From: Syntrophomonadaceae bacterium
GTDB lineage: Bacteria; Bacillota; Dethiobacteria; DTU022
DNA length: 5,649 nt
Assembly: GCA_007136055.1 (NCBI GenBank)
Contig: SLHT01000260.1
Location: 1-5,649 of the forward strand
Reading direction: 5' to 3'
In this document: positions 1 through 5,479 of the stretch, piece by piece
Position numbering within the stretch: position 1 is the stretch's first letter
How the letters are laid out: each line of letters opens with the position of its first letter
Notes under the pieces: generated by a model
Told to the model about the DNA's origin: nothing
The model's database searches: none
What the model saw: only the letters and a program-made list of their open reading frames with translations
Made by a program: the position numbers and the translations under genes

Positions 1-231
1 CCGCGCCTGCCGATATCTCCGGGCATGGTTATCATGCGCTGCGATCTGCAGCGCAGCCTGGTCAGGGTGCTATATGTTAATTCAATTACCCTGTGCCCCG
101 GAACAATAACAGTAGAACTTGAAGACAACCTTTTGATAGTTCATGCTTTTACAAGAGCGTATGGCGAAGAGCAGGAAAATTCGCCCCAATATAGAAGGTT
201 GATAGAATTGGAAGGTGTTTATAAAAAATGA
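1..231 (+). CDS. mnhE: Mrp/Mnh antiporter subunit E, C-terminal part (5' end outside window)
   Basis: The frame is open from base 1, so the visible 76 residues are the C-terminal part of a longer protein; the ATG at 25 is internal and is not the start. The visible part matches the cytosolic domain of MnhE/MrpE: SPGMVIMR, then an LVRVLYVNSITLCPGT stretch resembling the family's ANSITLTPGT signature, then the acidic TVELEDNLLIVHAF segment. The family is a small membrane protein with N-terminal helices (lost here) and this hydrophilic C-terminal domain. It is needed for assembly or stability of the multi-subunit Na+(K+)/H+ antiporter. Its stop overlaps the start of the next gene in an ATGA, which indicates translational coupling. 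The identification is firm because mnhF and mnhG follow in the usual order. Confidence 0.88.
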   Translation, partial: PRLPISPGMVIMRCDLQRSLVRVLYVNSITLCPGTITVELEDNLLIVHAFTRAYGEEQENSPQYRRLIELEGVYKK

Positions 232-494
232 TCGTAACCGTACTTTACAGTCTGGTTGTCGGCCTGGTTATCATCTCTTTCGTTGCCATCGTACGGGCTT
301 ATTACGGCCCCACAGTTCTCGACAGAATGGTGGCTATGAATGTTATTACCACTAACGTTGTAATCATCATTTTAATGTTCGCCTATATTGACCGCAGCTT
401 CTACTATATTGATGTTGCCTTTGTTTTTGTGATCGGTGCTTTTATAGCCACTTTGTGCATTTTAAAACTACTGCGGGAAGGACATATTATCTGA
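228..494 (+). CDS. mnhF: Mrp/Mnh antiporter subunit F
   Basis: This 88-residue protein is almost wholly hydrophobic, with three predicted membrane helices at about residues 4-24, 36-54 and 60-82. The YYGPTVLDRMVAMNVI segment (25-40) is the MnhF/MrpF signature, with the conserved Gly-Pro and the membrane-embedded Asp32 of LDR. A second intramembrane Asp lies at 62 (IDVAF). Length and layout are normal for the family. MrpF is a structural subunit of the cation/proton antiporter, and its Asp is thought to lie on the ion path. The ATG at 228 overlaps the mnhE stop, and GGAAGGTG at 210-217 serves as ribosome site. Its stop codon is followed directly by a perfect palindrome, which breaks the otherwise overlapping gene chain. 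Confidence 0.92.
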   Translation: MIVTVLYSLVVGLVIISFVAIVRAYYGPTVLDRMVAMNVITTNVVIIILMFAYIDRSFYYIDVAFVFVIGAFIATLCILKLLREGHII

Positions 495-518
495 TTCACG
501 GCCTTTAAAGGCCGTGAA
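495..518. repeat. Perfect 24-bp palindrome between mnhF and mnhG
   Basis: The left arm TTCACGGCCTTT and right arm AAAGGCCGTGAA are exact reverse complements with no spacer. As RNA this folds into a stem of about 9-10 pairs, GC-rich in the middle, with a small UUUAAA-derived loop. It begins on the base after the mnhF stop and ends two bases before the GGGGTGA ribosome site of mnhG. No T-run follows, so it is not a standard Rho-independent terminator. It could be an mRNA-processing or stability hairpin, or a control on mnhG translation. As DNA it could also be a binding site for a dimeric regulator. Confidence 0.8.
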
Positions 519-532
519 CCGGGGTGAATAAA

Positions 533-916
533 ATGGTACACCATTATATTGCTATCTTCTTTCTTTTCGGCGGATTCTTTTTTCTGCTCGTTGGCGTAAT
601 TGGGCTTTTAAGGCTGCCGGATGTTTATACCAGGATGCACGCAATGGGTAAGTGTGACACGCTTGGGGCAGGTTTGATTGTAATCGCCTTAATGATATTG
701 ATTGGCGACATAACCAACATAACAAAATTGGTTCTGATCGGGGTCATGATTGCTACCATTAACCCGATTATCACTCACCTGATCGCTAAAACTGCCTATA
801 ACAGGGGAACACCGATGGCTGAAGGCAGTTTTTTGATAAACGATTACGTCGCTTCCCAGCGTCGCAGAAGGCGAAGCAGGGTTGAAGTGGCTAAGAAAGG
901 AGATGAGAACAGCTAA
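533..916 (+). CDS. mnhG: Mrp/Mnh antiporter subunit G
   Basis: The protein has about 127 residues with three membrane helices near 5-25, 43-60 and 64-84. The MnhG signature is clear: RLPD at 27-30, then YTRMHAMGKCDTLG at 32-45 (family consensus RLPDFYTRLHA..K.DTLG), and NPIITHLIAKTAY in the third helix. I chose ATG 533 because GGGGTGA (521-527) lies five bases upstream. An in-frame GTG at 524 would add three residues but would sit inside that ribosome site and lack a good one of its own. MrpG is a core small subunit of the Na+/H+ antiporter complex. The soluble tail is longer than the conserved part and contains an unusual run of arginines (RRRRRSR, about 110-116), probably on the cytosolic face. 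The gene shares one base with the next gene (TAATG). Confidence 0.9.
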   Translation: MVHHYIAIFFLFGGFFFLLVGVIGLLRLPDVYTRMHAMGKCDTLGAGLIVIALMILIGDITNITKLVLIGVMIATINPIITHLIAKTAYNRGTPMAEGSFLINDYVASQRRRRRSRVEVAKKGDENS

Positions 917-1155
917 TGATAGATATTTTAATGTTTTTGCTGCTGATTGTTCTCATCGCTACTGCCGTTTCAATATTTATTTTTGAAGATTTACTTTACA
1001 TTGTAATTATTTTCGGTGCTTACAGCATGATTATGTCACTAATCTGGCAGCAGCTTAACTCTCCTGACCTGGCCATTACCGAGGCGGCGATCGGTATCGG
1101 CCTGACAGTATTAATGGTTACGGTAGTAACTAAAGTGGGGAGGCGGCCGCAGTGA
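916..1155 (+). CDS. mbhD: MbhD/DUF4040-like antiporter subunit (part of split MrpA)
   Basis: This 79-residue protein has three hydrophobic helices at about 4-22, 25-44 and 55-73. The stretch SPDLAITEAAIGIG (49-62) is the diagnostic motif of the DUF4040/MbhD family, usually seen as APDVALTEAAVG, with acidic Asp51 and Glu56 in or near the membrane. In many bacteria this domain is fused to the C-terminal side of MrpA; here it is a free gene, as in membrane-bound hydrogenases and archaeal Mrp sets. It probably lies at the contact between the large antiporter subunit and the small Mrp subunits and may take part in the cation path (knowledge of the family). Its ATG overlaps the mnhG stop by one base. 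AAAGGAG about 13 bases upstream is a somewhat distant ribosome site, so coupling to mnhG translation is likely. Confidence 0.85.
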   Translation: MIDILMFLLLIVLIATAVSIFIFEDLLYIVIIFGAYSMIMSLIWQQLNSPDLAITEAAIGIGLTVLMVTVVTKVGRRPQ

Positions 1156-1469
1156 GAAATTATCAGCGCATATTATTTTTTGTTATGTCCTTTATGCTTG
1201 TTTCAATGATTGCCTTCATGCTTATGCTCGCCGTTACTGAAATGCCTGTTTACGGTAACCCTGATAATCCAACTTTTAATGTTGTCTGGCAGCGTTATGT
1301 TTATGAAGGTGTTCACGAAAGCGGCGGCACTAACCTGGTCTCAAACGTTTTACTCGATTACAGGGGTTACGATACACTGATGGAATCAACGGTGCTCTTT
1401 GTTACCGTTGTAGCGATTATGGTGGTCTGGGGAACCAGCACTGTGGGACAAAAAGATAAGGAAAAGTAA
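1152..1469 (+). CDS. mbhE: MbhE-like antiporter subunit (C-terminal piece of split MrpA)
   Basis: This 105-residue protein has a helix near 8-27, a polar middle with a Gly/Pro-rich segment (VYGNPDNP), and a second helix near 77-94. The NLVSNVLLDYRGYDTLMEST segment (61-80) is the hallmark of MbhE and the MrpA C-terminal domain, which reads roughly TN.V..ILVDFRGFDTLGE in relatives; Arg71, Asp74 and Glu78 match its conserved charged positions. The start is GTG 1152, which overlaps the mbhD stop in GTGA, with GGGGAGG at 1137-1143 as a well-placed ribosome site. The protein ends in a lysine-rich cytosolic tail. In related clusters the next genes are MrpB and MrpC, but here only a 150-bp non-coding gap follows. 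The family assignment is good; the exact role in ion movement is inferred. Confidence 0.8.
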   Translation: MRNYQRILFFVMSFMLVSMIAFMLMLAVTEMPVYGNPDNPTFNVVWQRYVYEGVHESGGTNLVSNVLLDYRGYDTLMESTVLFVTVVAIMVVWGTSTVGQKDKEK

Positions 1470-1499
1470 AAAACATATCATCGCAACCCGGGCAAGTAA

Positions 1500-1561
1500 G
1501 CTGCTGAATTGCTTTTGCTGTCTGCCGGTATCTGTGCAGAATAGCTGCAGCATTTAGCAGC
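1500..1561 (+). other. Imperfect long hairpin in the mbhE-mnhD spacer
   Basis: GCTGCT at 1500-1505 pairs with AGCAGC at 1556-1561. The stem continues inward through GAAT/GTTT-type pairs to GC/GC, giving about 12 pairs with one G-U and one bulged T (1510). A nested TCTGC/GCAGA stem (1521-1525 with 1536-1540) can form in the loop. No T-tract follows, so a classical terminator is unlikely. It could be a transcript-end or processing element that separates the small-subunit genes from the two large ones. The spacer has no open frame resembling a protein. Confidence 0.4.
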
Positions 1562-1562
1562 C

Positions 1563-1592
1563 TTAACAAGTACAGGCAATAGATGCATTAAT
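1563..1592 (+). promoter_or_regulatory. Possible weak sigma-A-type promoter before mnhD-like gene
   Basis: TTAACA (1563-1568, 5 of 6 to TTGACA) and ATTAAT (1587-1592, 4 of 6 to TATAAT) are separated by 18 bp. They lie about 30 bases before the ATG at 1620, with the GGGAGG ribosome site in between. The match is modest and may be chance. It would fit the gap in the gene chain if the two large subunits are also transcribed on their own. Confidence 0.22.
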
Positions 1593-1619
1593 TGTAGCCG
1601 TAGGGAGGGAACCAGTCCG

Positions 1620-3098
1620 ATGGATTACATTTATTTACCGGTTTTCATGATCCTCTTTCCCCTTGCCGGAGCGCTGCTTTCCAGCTTGATCCCCGAAGGT
1701 AAAGATCTCCTGCGCAACCCATTTGTAGTATTAATCAGCCTGATCAGCGCTCTGGCCATGGTGGCTATTCTTTATTACTTCTACCACTTTGGGGGCTGGG
1801 AACTACTGATCCACCAGATCGCTCCCGGGTTGGAAATAAAACTGCGTCTGGAACCCTTTGCAGCCCTCTTCGGGGGAACAGCAGCCATACTCTGGTTTTT
1901 TGCTGTTCTGTATTCAACAGGTTATATGGCCCATGAGCACAACAGGCGCCGATATTATATTTTCTACCTGCTTTCCTTGAGCATGACAATGGGCATCGCC
2001 TTTTCAGCAAACCTGCTCACCCTTTACCTTTTTTACGAATTTCTGACTATCTTCACCTACCCGCTGGTTATACATGAAGGCAACAAGGAAGCAAAATCAG
2101 CCGGCATAAAATATATTATGTACAGCTTTCTCGGAGCCGGTTTAATTTTAGCTGGTTTAGTCTTGACATATGGCAATGTAGGTACGCTGGAATTTGCCCG
2201 GGGGGGAATAGTAGATCTTTCTGCGGGCTCAATGCGAATATGGCAAATAACATTTATCTGCTTCATTCTCGGTTTCGGAGTGAAAGCTGCCATTATGCCC
2301 CTGCATGCCTGGCTTCCATCCGCCATGGCCGCACCAACACCCGTCAGCGCCCTGCTCCATGCTGTAGCCGTTGTTAAATCCGGGGTTTTCGGCATTGTCA
2401 GGGTAATGTATTCAGTCTTTGGCATTACTGCCCTGGTCGGTCTGCAACTGGGTTTCTTTGTCGCCGGCCTGGTCTCTGTTACCATCCTGGCAGCCTCGAT
2501 TATTGCCATGCAGCAGGATGTATTAAAACGCAGGCTTGCTTATTCGACAATCAGCCAGCTCGGCTACATTACTTTAGGCGCAGGCTTATTTAACATGATC
2601 GGTCTGACCGGAGGCCTGCTGCACATTATAAACCACGCCCTTTTAAAAATTACGCTTTTCTTCTGCGCGGGAGCAATTATCACTGTTACCGGTAAAAAGA
2701 AGATCAGCGATTTGAACGGACTCGGCAAGCAAATGCCGCTGACCATGATTGCTTTCACTATAGCTGCAATAGGAATGATCGGAATACCTCCGGTTAACGG
2801 TTTTATATCCAAGTGGTACCTGATACAGGGCAGCCTTGAGGCAGGTGCACCCATTTTTGTTGCCGTTTTAATTGGCAGCGCCCTTTTAAATGCTGCGTAT
2901 TTTCTGCCCATAGTAATAGCCGCCTTCTTTAAAGAGGGCGAATTCAAAAAAGAAAAGGGGCCTGAAGCGCCATTGTCGATGCTGGTCCCTATTTTAATTT
3001 TGGTTGCAGGATGCCTGGTTATAGGCACAAGCCTGGAACTTACAGTTCCTTACCTGCATAATATTGCTGAATACCTGTTTTTTTCAGGAGGTAATTAA
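1620..3098 (+). CDS. mnhD: MnhD/NuoM-like proton-translocating antiporter subunit
   Basis: This 492-residue protein has about 14 membrane helices and belongs to the proton-conducting family shared by MrpD, NuoL/M/N and Mbh large subunits. Expected channel residues are present: Glu140 in TM5 (LYLFYEFLTIFTYPLV), Lys222 in TM7 (GFGVKAAIMPLHAWLP), Lys253 in TM8 (AVVKSG), His339/Lys343 in the broken-helix region (INHALLKITLF) and Lys398 in TM12 (NGFISKWYLI). The HAWLPSAMAAPTPVSALLHA segment is the family signature. Glu140 and Lys222 sit almost where MrpD has its essential pair, and the length (~490) fits MrpD better than NuoL. ATG 1620 is supported by GGGAGG at 1603-1608 and by the hydrophobic first helix. 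The next gene begins two bases after its stop, and the C-terminal Gly-Gly is encoded by that gene's ribosome site. NuoN- or NuoM-like naming is an alternative. Confidence 0.85.
   Translation: MDYIYLPVFMILFPLAGALLSSLIPEGKDLLRNPFVVLISLISALAMVAILYYFYHFGGWELLIHQIAPGLEIKLRLEPFAALFGGTAAILWFFAVLYSTGYMAHEHNRRRYYIFYLLSLSMTMGIAFSANLLTLYLFYEFLTIFTYPLVIHEGNKEAKSAGIKYIMYSFLGAGLILAGLVLTYGNVGTLEFARGGIVDLSAGSMRIWQITFICFILGFGVKAAIMPLHAWLPSAMAAPTPVSALLHAVAVVKSGVFGIVRVMYSVFGITALVGLQLGFFVAGLVSVTILAASIIAMQQDVLKRRLAYSTISQLGYITLGAGLFNMIGLTGGLLHIINHALLKITLFFCAGAIITVTGKKKISDLNGLGKQMPLTMIAFTIAAIGMIGIPPVNGFISKWYLIQGSLEAGAPIFVAVLIGSALLNAAYFLPIVIAAFFKEGEFKKEKGPEAPLSMLVPILILVAGCLVIGTSLELTVPYLHNIAEYLFFSGGN
3086..3092 (+). 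promoter_or_regulatory. Consensus ribosome binding site AGGAGGT inside the previous gene's end
   Basis: AGGAGGT lies eight bases before the ATG at 3101 and overlaps the last codons of the upstream gene. It decides the start at 3101 over a second ATG fifteen bases later (3116), which has no comparable site. The arrangement implies coupled, roughly matched synthesis of the two large subunits. Confidence 0.8.
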
Positions 3099-3100
3099 AT

Positions 3101-5098
3101 ATGCTCCAGGAAACAATGTCCTACTTGCCGCTTATCGCTGTCCTCTTCCCCCTGCTCTCTTTTGCAATGATCATGTGCGCTCAGCATCAGGCCTGGTGGC
3201 GTAACAGCTGGTCGCTTATTGGCAGCACAGGTACGCTTACCGCTGTTGCCCTGATGTACCAGCACCTCTCGCAGGGCCAGGCCTTAATCTATAAAATTCC
3301 GATGATCGTGACCCCGTACAACCTTTACTTTCGGGTTGATGAATTCGGTTTCCTGATTGCCCTGATTACTTCTTTTATCTGGCTTGCTGCCACCATCTTT
3401 GCCCTGGAATACATGAACCATGAGAAAAACCGCGGCCGCTTTTTTGCTTTCTTTATGCTTACCCTCTGTGGTACAGTCGGTGTGCCCCTGGCCGGAGATT
3501 TACTGACCCTGCTCCTCTTTTTCGAGATTATGTCACTGGCATCATATGTTTTGGTTATCCACACCCAGACTGACGAGGCTTTCAGCGCGGGTAACCTCTA
3601 CCTTTATCTTGGCGTTTTCGGTGGGATGTGCCTTCTGACCGGAATGGGTCTCTTCTACTATAATGCCGGCTCCCTGGCCATAGCTCCCCAGGCCGCATTA
3701 TTAGAAGGGCTTGACAGCTATTACATTGCCGCAGCCCTGCTTATGATATTAGGCTTCGGTATTAAGGCCGGTATGGTACCGGTTCATATCTGGCTGCCCA
3801 GGGCCCACCCTGTGGCTCCGGCCCCGGCCAGCGCCCTGCTTTCAGGGTTGATGATTAAAGCAGGCGCCTACGGTATTATTCGTATTGTCAGTATGATCTA
3901 CACCCCTGACAGCAGCGCCATGGCTATGGGTAGTCTTTCCTCAGGCGTAACCGCCCTGTGGACCCAGGTTTCAGGCGCAGGCTACGTTATTATCTGGATC
4001 GGTATTGTAACTATGTTTTTTGGAGCATTTTTGGCTATAATCCAGAACAACATTAAGAAACTACTGGCCTGCAGCAGTATCAGCCAGATTGGTTACATTA
4101 TCATGGGCGCCGGTGTAGGAGCTTATATGGGCTATGACGGGGCCATGGGTATCGGTGGGGCAACATACCACATTTTTAACCATGCCTTCTTCAAATCAAC
4201 CCTCTTCCTCGCTGCAGGAGCGATTGTTTACCTGACCGGCGAGCTGGATATGCGCAAGTTAGGTAATTTAAAACAAACCATGCCTTTTACCACGATCGTG
4301 GTTTTAATAGCTTCCCTGGGCATTGTCGGCATGCCCCTGTTTAACGGTTATGCCAGCAAAACTCTCCTCCATCACGCTATTGTCGATGCCTATGAATACA
4401 ATAATGTCTACGCCCTTTATTTTGCAGAATGGATCTTTACCCTGACAAGCGCGGGCACGGTTTGTTATTTCCTGAAGTTCCTGTATTTAACCTTCTGGAG
4501 ACCTGCACCTGAAGCGCTTGGTGAAACCAAAACCGAACCGCTACTGATGAAAATCGGGATGGGTGCCCTGGCCGTCACCATGATTTTGATCGGCACCTCC
4601 CCCTATTTTGTCCTGCACAACCTGGTCGGGCCATCGCTTAATGCCTTTGTTTTAGATTCCTACCTGGTGCAATACTTTTTAGACATTAATCTCTTCTACC
4701 TCGCTGACTTATGCGCTGTAGCCCTTGCCCTTGGTCTTGGCGCCGCTCTCTTCTTCCTTGCCAGGCGCACCAATGTATTTAACCTGCAGATCCCTTACTG
4801 GCTCGGTCTGGAATACCACGGGGCGCTGGTCGGGAAACTGGCTGTATTCACGTGGGGAGTTGTTACCCTGCCCTTTATCGGCATACAAAATCTTTTCGGA
4901 ACGATAACCCAGTTACTTTATAAGCGGGTATTTCTGTTTCTGCAGAATGTCGATTACAGACCCGGTGAATCGGCCATTTTCAGATCTATAAATATCAGTA
5001 ACATTGAATTTGATATGGTCTTGGTACTGGTTGCTTTAAGCCTAATTCTGGCTGTAGCCTTTTACCTGCGTTTTGGTTTATCTGTATTTGGGTTTTAA
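3101..5098 (+). CDS. NuoL/MnhA-like proton-translocating subunit with extended C-terminus
   Basis: This 665-residue polytopic protein is a second, divergent member of the NuoL/MrpA/HyfB family. The core (about 1-505, 14 helices) keeps the channel residues: Glu142 in TM5 (FFEIMSLASYVLVIHT), Lys222 in TM7 (GFGIKAGMVPVHIWLP), Lys253 in TM8 (GLMIKAGAYG), His361/Lys365 (FNHAFFKSTLFLAAGAI) and Lys420 in TM12 (FNGYASKTLL). Beyond it are a helix at about 530-554, a polar stretch with the WLGLEYHGALVGKL segment (567-580), a hydrophobic segment at 582-600, the polar segment LQNVDYRPGESAIFRSI (614-630) and a last helix at 637-658. NuoL is about 610 residues and fused MrpA nearly 800. This protein lacks the MrpA DUF4040/MbhE tail, which is encoded separately at 916-1469. 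It resembles the large subunits of Mbh- or Hyf-type complexes, so I give no symbol. It is the last plus-strand gene of the locus. Confidence 0.8.
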   Translation: MLQETMSYLPLIAVLFPLLSFAMIMCAQHQAWWRNSWSLIGSTGTLTAVALMYQHLSQGQALIYKIPMIVTPYNLYFRVDEFGFLIALITSFIWLAATIFALEYMNHEKNRGRFFAFFMLTLCGTVGVPLAGDLLTLLLFFEIMSLASYVLVIHTQTDEAFSAGNLYLYLGVFGGMCLLTGMGLFYYNAGSLAIAPQAALLEGLDSYYIAAALLMILGFGIKAGMVPVHIWLPRAHPVAPAPASALLSGLMIKAGAYGIIRIVSMIYTPDSSAMAMGSLSSGVTALWTQVSGAGYVIIWIGIVTMFFGAFLAIIQNNIKKLLACSSISQIGYIIMGAGVGAYMGYDGAMGIGGATYHIFNHAFFKSTLFLAAGAIVYLTGELDMRKLGNLKQTMPFTTIVVLIASLGIVGMPLFNGYASKTLLHHAIVDAYEYNNVYALYFAEWIFTLTSAGTVCYFLKFLYLTFWRPAPEALGETKTEPLLMKIGMGALAVTMILIGTSPYFVLHNLVGPSLNAFVLDSYLVQYFLDINLFYLADLCAVALALGLGAALFFLARRTNVFNLQIPYWLGLEYHGALVGKLAVFTWGVVTLPFIGIQNLFGTITQLLYKRVFLFLQNVDYRPGESAIFRSINISNIEFDMVLVLVALSLILAVAFYLRFGLSVFGF

Positions 5099-5100
5099 AA

Positions 5101-5322
5101 CGCGAACTTTCCAACCGAAAAGCAGCATTCCTATAATCGACATTCCTGATTACTACCGGGTCCTAACCCCGTGTAGCATACTAGAACGGAACTTACATCC
5201 TTGATAGTTAACAAGTCATTCACCCTCGGGGTATAAGCAAAGCAGCCCTTAAGGTAGCCTGTCCCTAATACGTTTATCAACTTACTAACCACGGGTTAAC
5301 TCTAAAAATGTCAAGCTAATAG
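5101..5322 (-). ncRNA. Candidate structured minus-strand RNA or mobile-element non-coding end
   Basis: This stretch has stops in all frames and no recognisable protein. Read on the minus strand it forms a series of small hairpins. One is GUUAACC-CGU-GGUUAGU (5300-5284). One is UACCC-CGA-GGGUG (5233-5221). A 10-pair stem with one bulge pairs UGCUAC..CGGG with CCCG..GUAGUA (5178-5151). One is GUAAUC/GAUUAU with loop AGGAAUGUC (5153-5133), which competes for two bases with the previous stem. In all four the extra flanking pairs are G-U, which exist only on the minus strand and become A-C mismatches on the plus strand. AGGAATG occurs twice, 15 bases apart (5147-5141 and 5132-5126). No transposase lies next to it and no convincing promoter is seen. 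Chance structure remains possible. Confidence 0.3.
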
Positions 5323-5356
5323 AGAAAGCTGTTGGATTATAATCCAACAGCTTTCT
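5323..5356. terminator. Perfect 34-bp palindrome, probable bidirectional terminator
   Basis: AGAAAGCTGTTGGATTA (5323-5339) and its exact reverse complement (5340-5356) abut without a spacer. As RNA on either strand this gives a stem of about 14 pairs with a small UUAUAA-derived loop. The 3' arm ends in GCUUUCU in both directions and is followed by CTTATCTTCC on the plus strand, so the U-tract is interrupted rather than a clean run. Its place between the plus-strand antiporter genes and the converging rnfD-like gene fits a shared terminator. The distance of about 225 bases from the antiporter stop is long. Confidence 0.6.
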
Positions 5357-5479
5357 TATCTTCCCGGATATTATATTGCGTTCTGCGACATTTGACGGTT
5401 CTGGTGCTTCGATTCCTGCTCGATATAATTCTTATTAAGTTGCTCTATTTGACTAACTTTATATCCCGGTTAGATTCAC
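5357..5479. other. AT-rich non-coding stretch between palindrome and rnfD-like stop
   Basis: I see no gene here. On the minus strand this is the 123 bases directly after the rnfD-like stop, where rnfG would be expected; a GTG (5479-5477) touching that stop opens a frame of only six codons. ATTTGAC occurs twice, and CCCGGATAT/ATATCCCGG form a weak inverted pair with one mismatch. A plus-strand frame at 5332-5523 begins inside the palindrome and runs antisense into the rnfD-like end, so it is not credible. Confidence 0.4.

Noticed and set aside
1470..1619. Remnant of mrpB or mrpC in the spacer
   Set aside because: Translation of the spacer start gives short frames ending within about 13 codons, with no MnhB or NuoK-like motif.
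2057..3564. Long minus-strand open frames opposite the two large antiporter genes
   Set aside because: They mirror the coding frames of strongly conserved membrane proteins, are rich in Lys/Arg/Pro with no domain, and lack ribosome sites.
4725..4907. Plus-strand 60-codon frame inside the NuoL-like gene
   Set aside because: It is out of frame within the conserved long gene and has no ribosome site or recognisable product.
5092..5101. GTTTTAAAAC palindrome over the last stop codon
   Set aside because: Ten bases of simple AT-rich symmetry are expected by chance, and it is too short for a terminator.
5286..5314. Minus-strand TTGACA (5314-5309) as a promoter for the candidate RNA
   Set aside because: The -35 match is perfect, but the hexamers 16-18 bases downstream (around TGGTTA) are poor -10 boxes, so no promoter is called. 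A distant processing product or an incomplete promoter is still possible.
5391..5430. Plus-strand TTGACG followed by TATAAT as a promoter
   Set aside because: The spacing is about 26 bp, too long for a sigma-A promoter, and no better -35 precedes the TATAAT. It would also fire antisense into rnfD.
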